64,000 nucleotides of DNA, from contig JANQOB010000020.1 of NCBI GenBank assembly GCA_028279275.1, positions 124,001 through 188,000 on the forward strand. Direction: 5' to 3'. Source of the stretch: Gammaproteobacteria bacterium (GTDB lineage Bacteria > Pseudomonadota > Gammaproteobacteria > UBA4575). Shown one piece after another: positions 17,349 through 26,264 of this stretch (positions are counted from its first letter, which is position 1; each line of letters opens with the position of its first letter). Under the pieces are notes generated by a model. That model had not been told where the DNA came from and did not search any database. It worked only from the letters and a program-made list of their open reading frames with translations. A program made the translations under genes and the position numbers.

Positions 17349-18146
17349 ATGAGTCAAATAGAAAAAGCAATTAAAATAGTCCAACGTGAAGCTGGTAAAA
17401 ATCGTGGTGCGCTCAACACGAAGAATACTAATGATACTATTTCAGTAAAGTATATTAATACAAAAAAGTTTATTCCTAATAAAGCTGTACTCAAAAAGAA
17501 TCGTGTTTTGAGTGTAGTTCAAGATGAAAGCGTTATTGGCTCATATCGTTTTTTGCGAACTCGTGTTTTACAACGAATGAAGCAAAATAACTGGAAAACT
17601 CTTGGTGTTACTAGTACTGGCAAGAATGCGGGCAAAACTTTAACTGCTGTAAATCTCGCTATCAGTATTGCAATGAAGAAAAATCATACGGCTTTAGTAG
17701 TGGATGCAGACTTAAGAAATCCTAGTGTACATCATATGTTTGGTTATGAGCCGAAGGCTGGTTTGCGCGATTATTTGAAATCTGGGGCTCGCATCGAAGA
17801 TATGTTTTTTAACCCAGGAATTGATAATTTTGTCTTTATACCAGGGTTTAAACGAACGCAAGCCTCATCTGAACTTTTATCAACACAAAAAATGTCTCGT
17901 TTGGTGCGTGAATTAAAAATGCGTTATTCCTCGCGAGTAGTTATTTTTGATTTGCCCCCTGTATTGGCTGGTGATGATGTTGTCGCATTTGCGCCTAACT
18001 TAGATGCAATCTTACTTGTTGTTGAGGAAGGTGGAACTAAATCGCATCAACTTAAGCAATCATTAGATTTGTTGGAAGGTTCAAACTTTATTGGTGCAGT
18101 GCTTAACAAATCAAAGCACCTGCAAAGTTACGAGTATTATTACTGA
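17349..18146 (+). CDS. BY-type tyrosine kinase, CpsD/CapB family
   Basis: A 265-residue cytoplasmic autokinase that works with the Wzz-like protein to control EPS assembly. Walker A is near residues 86-97 (GVTSTGKNAGKT), Walker A' is ALVVDADLRNPSVHH, and Walker B is VVIFDLPPVLAGDD. The last five residues are YEYYY, a compact tyrosine cluster for autophosphorylation. A SYRFLRTR segment before the P-loop is the usual oligomerisation and activation element. There is a 211-bp gap between it and the chain-length gene, so it may have its own start signal. Confidence 0.93.
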   Translation: MSQIEKAIKIVQREAGKNRGALNTKNTNDTISVKYINTKKFIPNKAVLKKNRVLSVVQDESVIGSYRFLRTRVLQRMKQNNWKTLGVTSTGKNAGKTLTAVNLAISIAMKKNHTALVVDADLRNPSVHHMFGYEPKAGLRDYLKSGARIEDMFFNPGIDNFVFIPGFKRTQASSELLSTQKMSRLVRELKMRYSSRVVIFDLPPVLAGDDVVAFAPNLDAILLVVEEGGTKSHQLKQSLDLLEGSNFIGAVLNKSKHLQSYEYYY

Positions 18147-18353
18147 GCATCATCCAACCAATTATTTGATTAGAGATTTAGAAAAGCAAAAAAGATCATA
18201 TATTTTAAGCTTTGCTTAAGTCTTTATATGTTCATTATTTTTGTAAAGTAAGTTAATTTCAAAACTTTAATTAAAATCGCCCCTTTTTTATATTTATTAG
18301 TATGGAAGGTTTTGTATAAATAATATTATTGATTTTAGATAAGAATTAAACGC

Positions 18354-19127
18354 ATGAAAGTAGTCATATTAGCAGGTGGTTTAGGTACAAGAATCTCTGA
18401 AGAAACTGTCATTAAACCTAAACCCATGGTGGAAATTGGTGGAATGCCTATTCTTTGGCATATTATGAAAGTTTATCATGCTCATGGCATAAATGATTTT
18501 ATTATTTGTTGTGGTTACAAAGGGCATGTAATAAAAGAATACTTTGCTAATTATTTATTACATATGTCTGATATTACATTTGATCTAAAAAATAATAAAA
18601 AGATTATTCATAATAACAATGCAGAATCTTGGTCTGTTACAGTTGTTGATACTGGTGCGAATACGATGACTGGGGGACGCCTCAAGAGAGTAAAAGAATA
18701 CATAGGTGATGAAACATTTTGTTTAACTTATGGCGATGGTGTAACGGATTCAAATATTACAGAGAGTATCAAGTTTCATAGAGAGCAAAATAGACTGGCG
18801 ACTCTTACTGCTGTGCAACCCCCGGGTAGGTTTGGTGCATTTACATTATCTGATGATGATAAAATGATTGACCGGTTTCGCGAAAAACCAAAGGGCGATA
18901 ATGCTTGGATTAACGGCGGATTTTTTGTGTTGGAACCTGGTGTTTTCGACTATCTGCTTGACGATACTACTGTATGGGAACAAGAGCCATTAACGAATTT
19001 GGCAAAAGATTCTCAACTCTCAGCATATAAACATGATGGCTTTTGGCAATCCATGGATACTCTGCGTGATAAAAGCGTCTTAGAAGATCTTTGGAAGAGT
19101 GAAAGCCCACCATGGAAAAATTGGTAA
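18354..19127 (+). CDS. rfbF: Glucose-1-phosphate cytidylyltransferase
   Basis: A 257-residue nucleotidyltransferase that joins CTP and glucose-1-phosphate to CDP-glucose, the entry to CDP-linked deoxy and branched sugars. [30 protein letters not shown] is the signature N-terminus, with [11 protein letters not shown] as the metal-binding block and [21 protein letters not shown] in the sugar site. Length matches RfbF (about 257). It heads a tight cassette of seven genes reaching to 25367. No CDP-glucose 4,6-dehydratase (RfbG) follows it, which is unusual. Confidence 0.93.
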   Translation: MKVVILAGGLGTRISEETVIKPKPMVEIGGMPILWHIMKVYHAHGINDFIICCGYKGHVIKEYFANYLLHMSDITFDLKNNKKIIHNNNAESWSVTVVDTGANTMTGGRLKRVKEYIGDETFCLTYGDGVTDSNITESIKFHREQNRLATLTAVQPPGRFGAFTLSDDDKMIDRFREKPKGDNAWINGGFFVLEPGVFDYLLDDTTVWEQEPLTNLAKDSQLSAYKHDGFWQSMDTLRDKSVLEDLWKSESPPWKNW

Positions 19128-19131
19128 AGCT

Positions 19132-20334
19132 GTGTACACCACTGATTTTCTTGTCATTGGTGGTGGCATTATTGGGTTGTCCATTGCTCGGGAACTCAAA
19201 TCTAAATTCCCTGATTCTAAAATCACCGTAATAGAGAAAGAACCCTCAATAGGTATGCATGCAAGTGGCCGCAACAGCGGTGTATTACATGCAGGATTTT
19301 ATTATACGGCTGATACTCTGAAAGCTCGATTTACACGTGATGGTAATAAATTACTGACAGAATATTGTAAACAAAAAAAATTACGTCTCAATGAATGCGG
19401 TAAATTGGTTGTTGCAAAAAATGAGTTTGAAGACAAGATGCTTGATGAGCTTATGAAGAGAGGTGAGAAAAACGGCGTTACGTTAGAGCTAATTGACAAA
19501 CAAAATGCACAGTCAATCGAACCAAAAGTAAAAACCTTCAGTCGAGCCATATTTTCTCCTGCGACCTCAACGGCAGATCCAATAGAGTTAATTAATGCAG
19601 TTGAATTGGATGCAAAAAGCGAAGGAATCGAGATACATAAAGGACAAGCTTATAAGTCAGGTACGAACAGGAATGTACGCACAAAGGACTCTGAATTTAG
19701 TGCAGCATATGTCGTAAATTGTGCAGGCCTTTATGCAGACCATATTGCTAAACAATTTGGGTTCTCTGAACACTATGCAATTTTGCCATTTAAGGGTTTA
19801 TATCTTAAGTCAGACCAACCAGCTGGGACATATCGAACTAATATTTATCCCGTTCCTGATTTGGATAATCCTTTTTTAGGTATTCATTTCACAATTCAGG
19901 TGGATGGTAAATTCAAAATTGGACCTACGGCGATTCCGGCATTTTGGCGGGAGCAATATACTGGTTTAAAAGGTTTTCAGTATAAAGAATTACTCGATAT
20001 TGCCATGCGTTCTTTAGGTCTTATGATTCATTCCGAATTTGGTTTTAAAAAGCTTGCTATCACGGAGATGTTAAAATATTCACGTAAGAGAATGGTTAAA
20101 TTGGCAAGTGAACTCGTTAGCGATATTGATCCTAATGCTTATAAGAAATGGGCAAAACCAGGAATTAGAGCACAATTAATTGATCTAAAAAAACGTAAAC
20201 TTGAAATGGATTTTGTGTTAGAGGGTGATGATAAATCAATGCATGTTCTCAATGCAGTATCGCCTGGCTGGACTTGTTCCATACCATTCTCAAATTATGT
20301 TGTAAGTGAAATAAGTAGGAAAATAAATGGATAA
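19132..20334 (+). CDS. FAD-dependent oxidoreductase, LhgO (L-2-hydroxyglutarate oxidase)-like
   Basis: A protein of about 400 residues with an N-terminal FAD-binding Rossmann motif VIGGGIIGLSIARELK and the family block ASGRNSGVLHAGFYY. It oxidises 2-hydroxy acids in the LhgO family; in this cassette it more likely acts on a sugar or sugar acid, which is inference. I prefer GTG 19132, just after the rfbF stop, because it gives the short lead YTTDFLVIGGG usual for the family. GTG 19099 in the same frame is an alternative and would overlap rfbF by 29 bp. The stop overlaps the next gene by 8 bp. Confidence 0.82.
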   Translation: MYTTDFLVIGGGIIGLSIARELKSKFPDSKITVIEKEPSIGMHASGRNSGVLHAGFYYTADTLKARFTRDGNKLLTEYCKQKKLRLNECGKLVVAKNEFEDKMLDELMKRGEKNGVTLELIDKQNAQSIEPKVKTFSRAIFSPATSTADPIELINAVELDAKSEGIEIHKGQAYKSGTNRNVRTKDSEFSAAYVVNCAGLYADHIAKQFGFSEHYAILPFKGLYLKSDQPAGTYRTNIYPVPDLDNPFLGIHFTIQVDGKFKIGPTAIPAFWREQYTGLKGFQYKELLDIAMRSLGLMIHSEFGFKKLAITEMLKYSRKRMVKLASELVSDIDPNAYKKWAKPGIRAQLIDLKKRKLEMDFVLEGDDKSMHVLNAVSPGWTCSIPFSNYVVSEISRKING

Positions 20335-21388
20335 AATTAAGAGAATTCTTGTTACTGGGAACATGGGATACATTGGCCCAGTTTTAACCTCGTACTTAAG
20401 AGAAAATCACCCTGGTATAGAAATACATGGACTTGATTTAGGTTTTTTTGGTCAATGCCTCACTGGTGCACCAGTTATACCGGAGTCTCGCGTTGACGTT
20501 CAATATATTTCTGATGTGCGAAAACAATCAGCAGATTATCTTAAAGATATTGATGCTGTTATTCATCTAGCGGCTATTTCTAATGACCCAATGGGTAATG
20601 CTTTTGAAGAAGTGACTACAGCAATAAATTATGAGGCTAGTGTTGAAATGGCCAAGCAGGCAAAAGCATGCGGTGTTAAAGCATTTGTATTTGCATCGAG
20701 CTGTAGTGTTTATGGGTACGCAGAAGGGGATGCGAGGAACGAAGACTCAGAGCTTAATCCGCTAACCGCATATGCAAAATCTAAAATAAACACAGAAATA
20801 GCCATTAAAGACCTGGCTGATGAAAACTTCGTGATTACAAGTCTTAGATTTCCCACAGCGTGTGGCATGAGCGATCGCCTTCGCTTGGATCTTGTACTAA
20901 ATGATTTTGTAGCTTCTGCTGTTGCTACAAAAAAAATTACTATCTTAAGTGATGGTACTCCCTGGCGTCCTTTAATTGACGTTAAGGATATGTCAAGAGC
21001 TATGGACTGGGGGGTTCATCGAACGCCTGATGCTGGAGGTAATTTCTTGGCAATAAATGTGGGGCGCACAGAGTGGAATTACCAGGTAAAAGACTTGGCT
21101 GAACAAGTTAAGAATATAATGCCAGAAGTAGAAATTGAGATTAATACAGATGCGCAACCGGACAAAAGATCCTATCGGGTAGATTTTAGCTTATATGAAA
21201 AACTTGCGCCCAATCATCAACCTCAAGTTGACTTGAGTCAAAGTATTAGTGAGCTAAAAAGTGGCTTAGAAAAAATTCAATTTAGTGATAATAATTTTAG
21301 AGAATCTGAACACATGCGCCTCAAGGTATTATCTAGACTAAGAGAAACAGGTCTGTTGTCTGAAAATCTTGAATGGACTAATAGATAA
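20327..21388 (+). CDS. NAD-dependent epimerase/dehydratase (extended SDR)
   Basis: A 353-residue nucleotide-sugar SDR. Its cofactor motif is VTGNMGYIGPVL and its active site is SSCSVYGYAEGD followed by YAKSK. It has the fold of UDP-glucose 4-epimerase. The Asp-Glu pair that follows the active-site Ser/Thr in 4,6-dehydratases is absent, so I do not call it a dehydratase. Probable role: epimerisation or reduction of the nucleotide sugar made by rfbF. Its start overlaps the upstream gene by 8 bp, and the next gene follows after 21 bp, so the cassette is tightly coupled. Confidence 0.85.
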   Translation: MDKIKRILVTGNMGYIGPVLTSYLRENHPGIEIHGLDLGFFGQCLTGAPVIPESRVDVQYISDVRKQSADYLKDIDAVIHLAAISNDPMGNAFEEVTTAINYEASVEMAKQAKACGVKAFVFASSCSVYGYAEGDARNEDSELNPLTAYAKSKINTEIAIKDLADENFVITSLRFPTACGMSDRLRLDLVLNDFVASAVATKKITILSDGTPWRPLIDVKDMSRAMDWGVHRTPDAGGNFLAINVGRTEWNYQVKDLAEQVKNIMPEVEIEINTDAQPDKRSYRVDFSLYEKLAPNHQPQVDLSQSISELKSGLEKIQFSDNNFRESEHMRLKVLSRLRETGLLSENLEWTNR

Positions 21389-21409
21389 TCCATATTAAGT
21401 TTATGAGCA

Positions 21410-21949
21410 ATGATTTTTGAAAAAACCAAGCTCAAAGACGCTTATATTGTAAAGCTGGAAAAACTTGTTGATGATCGCGGATTTTTTGCACGTTCTTGGT
21501 GTAAAAAAGAATTTGCAGATCTCGATTTAGTAAATGAATGTGTTCAAACCAATTTGTCATTCAATATCCATAAAGGAACTCTTAGAGGGATGCATTATCA
21601 GGCAGAGCCATTTGGTGAGGTAAAACTTGTCAGATGCATTAAGGGCGCAATTTACGATGTGATTATCGATTTACGAAAAGAATCGGATACATATTTGAAG
21701 TGGCTAGGTGTGGAATTGAATGAGGATAATCGTGACATGCTTTATATACCTAAAGGGTTTGCTCATGGTTTTTTAACGCTTGAAAAGAATACAGAAGTTT
21801 TTTACCAAATGTCAGAATTTTACCAACCAGATGCAGCGCGTGGATTTAGACATGATGACCCTGCATTCAATATTAAGTGGCCGGAAAAAGTAAATGAAAT
21901 TTCAGAGAAAGATGAAACTTGGCCAATTTTTGAAAAGAATGATTTTTAG
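21410..21949 (+). CDS. dTDP-4-dehydrorhamnose 3,5-epimerase-like sugar epimerase
   Basis: A 179-residue cupin-fold enzyme of the RmlC family, which epimerises C3 and/or C5 of 4-keto nucleotide sugars. The catalytic His is in TLRGMHYQ and DVIIDLRK and IPKGFAHGFLTLE are further family blocks. No RmlA, RmlB or RmlD is in the window and the cassette starts with a cytidylyltransferase, so the natural substrate is more likely a CDP-4-keto sugar than the dTDP-rhamnose intermediate. The presence of an RmlC-type enzyme implies that a 4-keto intermediate is made somewhere. Confidence 0.88.
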   Translation: MIFEKTKLKDAYIVKLEKLVDDRGFFARSWCKKEFADLDLVNECVQTNLSFNIHKGTLRGMHYQAEPFGEVKLVRCIKGAIYDVIIDLRKESDTYLKWLGVELNEDNRDMLYIPKGFAHGFLTLEKNTEVFYQMSEFYQPDAARGFRHDDPAFNIKWPEKVNEISEKDETWPIFEKNDF

Positions 21950-22023
21950 TAACACTTTAATAATCATATTTGTAATTTAGTAGTGTGTGATTAGATGCAT
22001 GCAAATTAGAAGTTCGATTTACA

Positions 22024-22749
22024 ATGAATGCTTTTAAAAATCAGGTTGCTGTCGTAACCGGTGCCAGCAGTGGTATTGGAAAAGCCTGTAGTTATGCTTT
22101 AGCTAAACAGTTTGCATCGGTCTGTATGTTAGGAAGAAACATAAACGAATTGAAAATTATTGAAAATAAAGTAAGCGAATATTCTCCTTCATCTAAGGCC
22201 GTACAGGTTGACTTATTTAATGATAGTGAAATACATGAAAGTATAGAGTTCATAAAGCGGGAATATGGAAAAGTGCATATTTTGGTCCACAGCGCGGGAT
22301 TGTATTCAACTGGGAGCATTGCAGATGCTCCTGTGCAAGACTTTGATAATCAATACAAAATTAATGTTCGCGCTCCTTACTTGTTGACCCAGAAAATGCT
22401 ACCAATTTTCGATAGAGAGCATGGTCAGATTGCGTTTATTAATTCAACGGTAGCGATGAATGCAAAGAAGAACTTGTCCCAATATTGTGCGACAAAATCG
22501 GCACTAAAAGCACTTACAGATAGTCTGCGTCAAGAAGTTAACGCCGAGGGAATACGAGTTCTAACCGTCTATCCTGGCCGTACTGCTACACCGATGCAAG
22601 AGGATGTATGTAAACGTGAAGGTGTAGCGTTTAATCCAGACGCAATGATTCAACCAGCGCATGTGGCCGATATTCTAGTTTCTGCATTACATACGCCTAG
22701 AGATGCAGAAATTACTGATATTACCGTTCGGCCTATGAAAGCTATGTGA
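22024..22749 (+). CDS. Short-chain dehydrogenase/reductase
   Basis: A 241-residue classical SDR using NAD(P)H. The cofactor site is VVTGASSGIGKA, NAG-type residues lie in VHSAGLYSTG, the catalytic Ser is in AFINSTVA and the Tyr-Lys pair is in YCATKSALKAL. VYPGRTATPMQ is also typical. Its place inside the sugar cassette suggests it reduces a keto group on the nucleotide sugar. Substrate is not readable from the sequence. Confidence 0.88.
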   Translation: MNAFKNQVAVVTGASSGIGKACSYALAKQFASVCMLGRNINELKIIENKVSEYSPSSKAVQVDLFNDSEIHESIEFIKREYGKVHILVHSAGLYSTGSIADAPVQDFDNQYKINVRAPYLLTQKMLPIFDREHGQIAFINSTVAMNAKKNLSQYCATKSALKALTDSLRQEVNAEGIRVLTVYPGRTATPMQEDVCKREGVAFNPDAMIQPAHVADILVSALHTPRDAEITDITVRPMKAM

Positions 22750-22794
22750 ACTAAAAATTATGATTGAAAAAATAAATATATATAGGAAGCCATT

Positions 22795-24033
22795 ATGACA
22801 GAATTAAAGTGCAGATTTTGTGGGACAAAGCTTAAACATGTGTTTGCCGATTTAGGTTCATCACCGATTGGAAATGATTATATTAAACCCGAAAACTTAT
22901 ATGCGATGGAGCCGTTCTATCCTCTAGAGACGTATGTATGTGATTCATGTTTTTTAGTTCAACTTCCTGAACATCAGTCTGCCGAGAATATTTTTGCTGA
23001 AGATTACACTTATTTTTCATCTTATTCAGATAGTTGGTTACAACACGCGAGTAACTATGTAGATATGATGATGGAGCGATTTGGGTTTAATGAGAACTCA
23101 CAAGTGGTCGAGCTCGCAAGTAATGATGGTTATTTGCTTCAATATTTTAAGAAAAAGGGCGTGCCAATTTTAGGTATTGAGCCTGCTGCTAACGTTGCTG
23201 AAGTCGCTGAAAAAAATGGCATACCTTCAGTAGTTAAATTTTTTGGAGTGCAAACTGCAAATGATCTAGTTAATGATGGAACCAAGGCGGATTTATTACT
23301 TGGCAATAATGTTTTAGCACATGTCCCAGACATTAATGATTTCGTTGGCGGAATGAAAATAATTCTTAAAGAGGAAGGCATAATTACAATGGAATTTCCT
23401 CATTTGATGCGATTAATTGAACTCAATCAGTTTGATACGATATATCACGAGCACTTTTCCTATTTATCATTCACAACTGTCGAAAAAATCTTTGCGCATC
23501 ATGGATTGACATTATTTGATGTTGAGGAGCTGCCAACACATGGCGGATCATTGCGAATATTTGCAAGACATCAACAAGATGAAAGCAAACCTGTAACTGA
23601 GCGTGTACATGCAATGCGTAACACTGAGGCAGAAAAAGGTTTTACTACGCTTGATTATTATTTAAGTTATCAGACCCAAATTGATGAGACAAAACGAAAT
23701 CTTTTGAAGTTTCTAATTGAGGCAAAAGAACAAGGGAAAACTGTTGCCGGCTATGGGGCACCATGTAAAGGCAATACATTGCTTAATTATTGTGGAGTTA
23801 AGGTAGATTTAATTCAATATACTGTTGATAGAAGTCCAGCTAAAAAAGGGTCTTACTTACCAGGAACACGCATACCAATTTATGACCCTGATAAATTATT
23901 TGAGACAAAGCCTGACTATATTCTTATTTTACCCTGGAATTTAAAAGATGAGATAGTTAACCAAATGTCAGATGCGCGTTCATGGGGATGTAAGTTTGTC
24001 GTACCTATTCCTACAGTAGAAGTTATTGATTAA
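22795..24033 (+). CDS. SAM-dependent sugar C-methyltransferase, TylC3/TcaB9-like
   Basis: A 412-residue three-part methyltransferase: an N-terminal zinc-binding domain (CRFCGTKL and CDSCF), a central SAM-binding domain with VVELASNDGYLLQYF, and a C-terminal Rossmann domain (KTVAGYGAPCKGNTLLNY). The active-site block IYHEHFSYLS carries the Tyr-His-Glu-His set used to deprotonate C3 of a 4-keto sugar. Such enzymes add a methyl carbon to make branched sugars. It supports the view that this cassette produces a branched-chain deoxy sugar. AGGAAG precedes the start. Confidence 0.9.
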   Translation: MTELKCRFCGTKLKHVFADLGSSPIGNDYIKPENLYAMEPFYPLETYVCDSCFLVQLPEHQSAENIFAEDYTYFSSYSDSWLQHASNYVDMMMERFGFNENSQVVELASNDGYLLQYFKKKGVPILGIEPAANVAEVAEKNGIPSVVKFFGVQTANDLVNDGTKADLLLGNNVLAHVPDINDFVGGMKIILKEEGIITMEFPHLMRLIELNQFDTIYHEHFSYLSFTTVEKIFAHHGLTLFDVEELPTHGGSLRIFARHQQDESKPVTERVHAMRNTEAEKGFTTLDYYLSYQTQIDETKRNLLKFLIEAKEQGKTVAGYGAPCKGNTLLNYCGVKVDLIQYTVDRSPAKKGSYLPGTRIPIYDPDKLFETKPDYILILPWNLKDEIVNQMSDARSWGCKFVVPIPTVEVID

Positions 24034-24098
24034 TGAAACGAATCGATTTCAATAAGAAGAAAATCATTAAACGAACGAAATTAATCAATTAACTAATC

Positions 24099-25367
24099 AT
24101 GGATATCGGCGCTGAAATGTATGCACAAGCTGAGCGGATGTATCCTATTTGCCGGAGTATTACCGGTAACGGCGTTAGAGAAACTTTGGCGATTATTCGT
24201 GAGCATATCCAGATCGATATTCATGAGGTCCCAAGTCATACCAAAGTATTTGATTGGACTGTTCCTCGCGAATGGAATATACGCGATGCCTATATAAAAA
24301 ATGAAAAAGGCGAGCGGATAATAGACTTTAAGGATTCAAATCTTCATGTAGTTAACTACAGTGTACCCATAAATAAAAAACTTCCACTGGAGGAGCTTAA
24401 AGCACATCTTTATACCATTCCAGAAAACCCTGATTGGATACCGTATCGAACTTCATATTACGATGATACTTGGGGGTTTTGTCTAAGCCATCACCAGATG
24501 CAATCACTAGAGGATGGAATATACGAAGTGTTCATAGACTCGGATCATAGTGATGGAAATCTTTCTTACGGGGAGCTATTAATTAAAGGTGAAACTGAGG
24601 AAGAAATTCTTCTTTCTGCACATATATGTCACCCATCTTTAGCAAATGACAACTTATCAGGAATTGCAGTCTTGACTTATTTCGCTAAGTATTTGCAAAG
24701 CATTTCCCATCGGTATAGCTATAGGTTTATTTTTGCCCCGGGAACCATCGGCTCTATTACATGGCTTGCTAGTAACGAAGATAAGATTGATCGGATCAAA
24801 CATGGTTTAGTCGTCTCTTGTCTAGGAGATGCTGGCAATCCAACTTATAAATGCAGCCGTCAAAGTGAGGCTGAAATCAACCAGGTTATTGAGTATGTCC
24901 TTGAAAATAGTGGTGGGGAATATTCTATCGAAAAATTTTCTCCCTATGGTTATGACGAACGGCAATATTGTTCTCCTGGTATAAACCTAAATGTAGGCTT
25001 GCTTGAGAGAAGTAAATACGGCACGTTTCCTGAATATCATACATCTGCAGATAATCTTGATTTCATTCAGCCTAAATATTTACAAGAATCTCTTGAGCTG
25101 ATTAAAAATATAATATCCGTGCTCGAAGCGAATAAAACATATATAAATATGCAACCTAAATGCGAACCACAGCTTGGCAAGAGAGGTTTATATAGCGCTA
25201 TTGGAGGAGATTTGGATAAAGCAACAAAGCAATTAGCGATGCTTTGGATTTTAAATCAATCGGATGGCAGTAAGTCGTTATTGGATATTGGGCGTGTTTC
25301 ATCAATTAGTTTTGAGTTATTACATCAGACAGCCTTACTACTTGAAGAGCATGACTTAATAAAATAA
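24099..25367 (+). CDS. DUF4910-type aminopeptidase-like protein
   Basis: A 422-residue protein of the DUF4910/DUF2172 family: a zinc-peptidase-like core followed by a C-terminal winged-helix-like segment (QLAMLWILNQSDGSKSLLDI and onward). LLSAHICHPSLANDNLSGIAV holds putative His and Asp metal ligands, and ERQYCSPGINLNVGLLERS and FPEYHTSADNLDFI are further family blocks. Members are common in nucleotide-sugar and surface-polysaccharide clusters, but I know of no settled function there. It may hydrolyse an amide or process a sugar-linked acyl group; that is inference. It closes the rightward cassette that began at rfbF. Confidence 0.8.
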   Translation: MDIGAEMYAQAERMYPICRSITGNGVRETLAIIREHIQIDIHEVPSHTKVFDWTVPREWNIRDAYIKNEKGERIIDFKDSNLHVVNYSVPINKKLPLEELKAHLYTIPENPDWIPYRTSYYDDTWGFCLSHHQMQSLEDGIYEVFIDSDHSDGNLSYGELLIKGETEEEILLSAHICHPSLANDNLSGIAVLTYFAKYLQSISHRYSYRFIFAPGTIGSITWLASNEDKIDRIKHGLVVSCLGDAGNPTYKCSRQSEAEINQVIEYVLENSGGEYSIEKFSPYGYDERQYCSPGINLNVGLLERSKYGTFPEYHTSADNLDFIQPKYLQESLELIKNIISVLEANKTYINMQPKCEPQLGKRGLYSAIGGDLDKATKQLAMLWILNQSDGSKSLLDIGRVSSISFELLHQTALLLEEHDLIK

Positions 25368-25478
25368 ATTTGATTTGGAAATTTTTTTAAAATCAAGACA
25401 GAAAATTTGAGTATAGCTGCTGTAATTGCTATTTAACCAATTATTAATCTTTCAAAATATAATAGTGAATTTATAGTT

Positions 25479-25895
25479 TTAACTTTCAACTACATCTACA
25501 AGAAAGTTATTTACATCCTTTTTCTTGGTGCCATAGTAAACATAGTATCCTACAACATTTCCTGGCACATCGTTCCATGAAAGATTCACACTTGTTTCAT
25601 TTTTTAACGTGCTGCAAAGGGCTCCTGAAAATTTGGATTCGGTTACATTGTTATAAGCTTTTATTTTAAAGCAGACATTATCTCCTACGCCTAATCCCAA
25701 ATCTCGTAACGGATTTATTTCGATGGTGTTGGCAAATTGGGGAGAATTAGACGTATTGTTTGAACCACCAGTTGGTGTTGATGGCTGGCTCAAACTCGCA
25801 GTGTCTGATGAAGAACCACTACCTCCACCACCACAAGCGGAAATTGAAAGTGATATGGCCATAAGCACCCATACAATGCATTTAGTTTTTTCCAA
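25479..25895 (-). CDS. Small lipoprotein with an Fn3-like domain
   Basis: A 138-residue lipoprotein read from TTG 25893-25895; no upstream ATG fits, and an internal ATG would leave too short a signal. The signal ends in the lipobox SISAC, so the mature protein begins Cys-GGGGSGSSS, a flexible Gly/Ser linker, then a Ser/Thr/Asn-rich stretch and a beta-rich part with VNLSWNDVPGNVVGYYVYYGT, the core of a fibronectin type III fold. The domain is short, near 75 residues. Likely anchored in the outer membrane facing the matrix. It is the only leftward gene directly after the sugar cassette, with a CRP-consensus site and repeats upstream. Confidence 0.7.
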   Translation of the reverse strand: MEKTKCIVWVLMAISLSISACGGGGSGSSSDTASLSQPSTPTGGSNNTSNSPQFANTIEINPLRDLGLGVGDNVCFKIKAYNNVTESKFSGALCSTLKNETSVNLSWNDVPGNVVGYYVYYGTKKKDVNNFLVDVVES

Positions 25896-25957
25896 CTCCA
25901 GTAAAACCTCTCGCTTAATTACATTATGGTTAAGTTCTCAAAGAAACTTAGTGTGAT

Positions 25958-26007
25958 TAAAATCAGTAACTTATATAAATAATTTCAAGTAAAATCAGTA
26001 ACTTATA
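25958..26007. repeat. Two 18-bp perfect direct repeats, 32-bp period
   Basis: TAAAATCAGTAACTTATA occurs at 25958-25975 and again at 25990-26007, a period of 32 bp, close to three helical turns. A variant with one inserted base and one change, TAAAATTCAGTGACTTATA, is at 31402-31420 over the start of a sulfotransferase gene. On the minus strand each copy begins TATAAG, which can serve as a -10 element for the lipoprotein gene. They may be regulator sites or a duplicated promoter. Confidence 0.75.
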
Positions 26008-26022
26008 CATGTAAAATAATTT

Positions 26023-26038
26023 TGTGAACCGTATCACA
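26023..26038. promoter_or_regulatory. Perfect CRP-consensus palindrome upstream of the lipoprotein gene
   Basis: TGTGA-ACCGTA-TCACA, exact in both half-sites. It lies about 130 bp upstream of the lipoprotein start (25895, leftward) and just beyond the direct repeats. The rest of the 370-bp gap from 25896 to 26264 holds no gene that I can see; the neighbour on the other side is the 3' end of a leftward glycosyltransferase, so the site can only serve the lipoprotein. Confidence 0.65.
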
Positions 26039-26264
26039 TATTGAGTTAATCGCTTATGCGAGGAGTGTTAGTGGCGTAATTTGTATGATAAACGGTGTTG
26101 CTTAAATCTATTGCACCGTGAAATCTGTAAAACTAGTAATTATTGATTAAGTTTTTTCGTAGTCTGCTAGACCAGAAATAATAAAATACTCAAATTGGTT
26201 TAATTATTAACCAAAAGCTTAAATTTTTTAATTCTAGTTTTGAATGTATCTCAATAACTACTAT

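Noticed and set aside
13516..18146. A full PEP-CTERM/exosortase system
   Set aside because: The export, barrel, chain-length and kinase genes resemble those loci, but I find no exosortase gene and no protein with a PEP-CTERM tail in the window.
20327..21388. Call of CDP-glucose 4,6-dehydratase for the extended SDR next to rfbF
   Set aside because: The active-site stretch is SSCSVYG without the following Asp-Glu pair, and the sequence does not follow the RfbG pattern.
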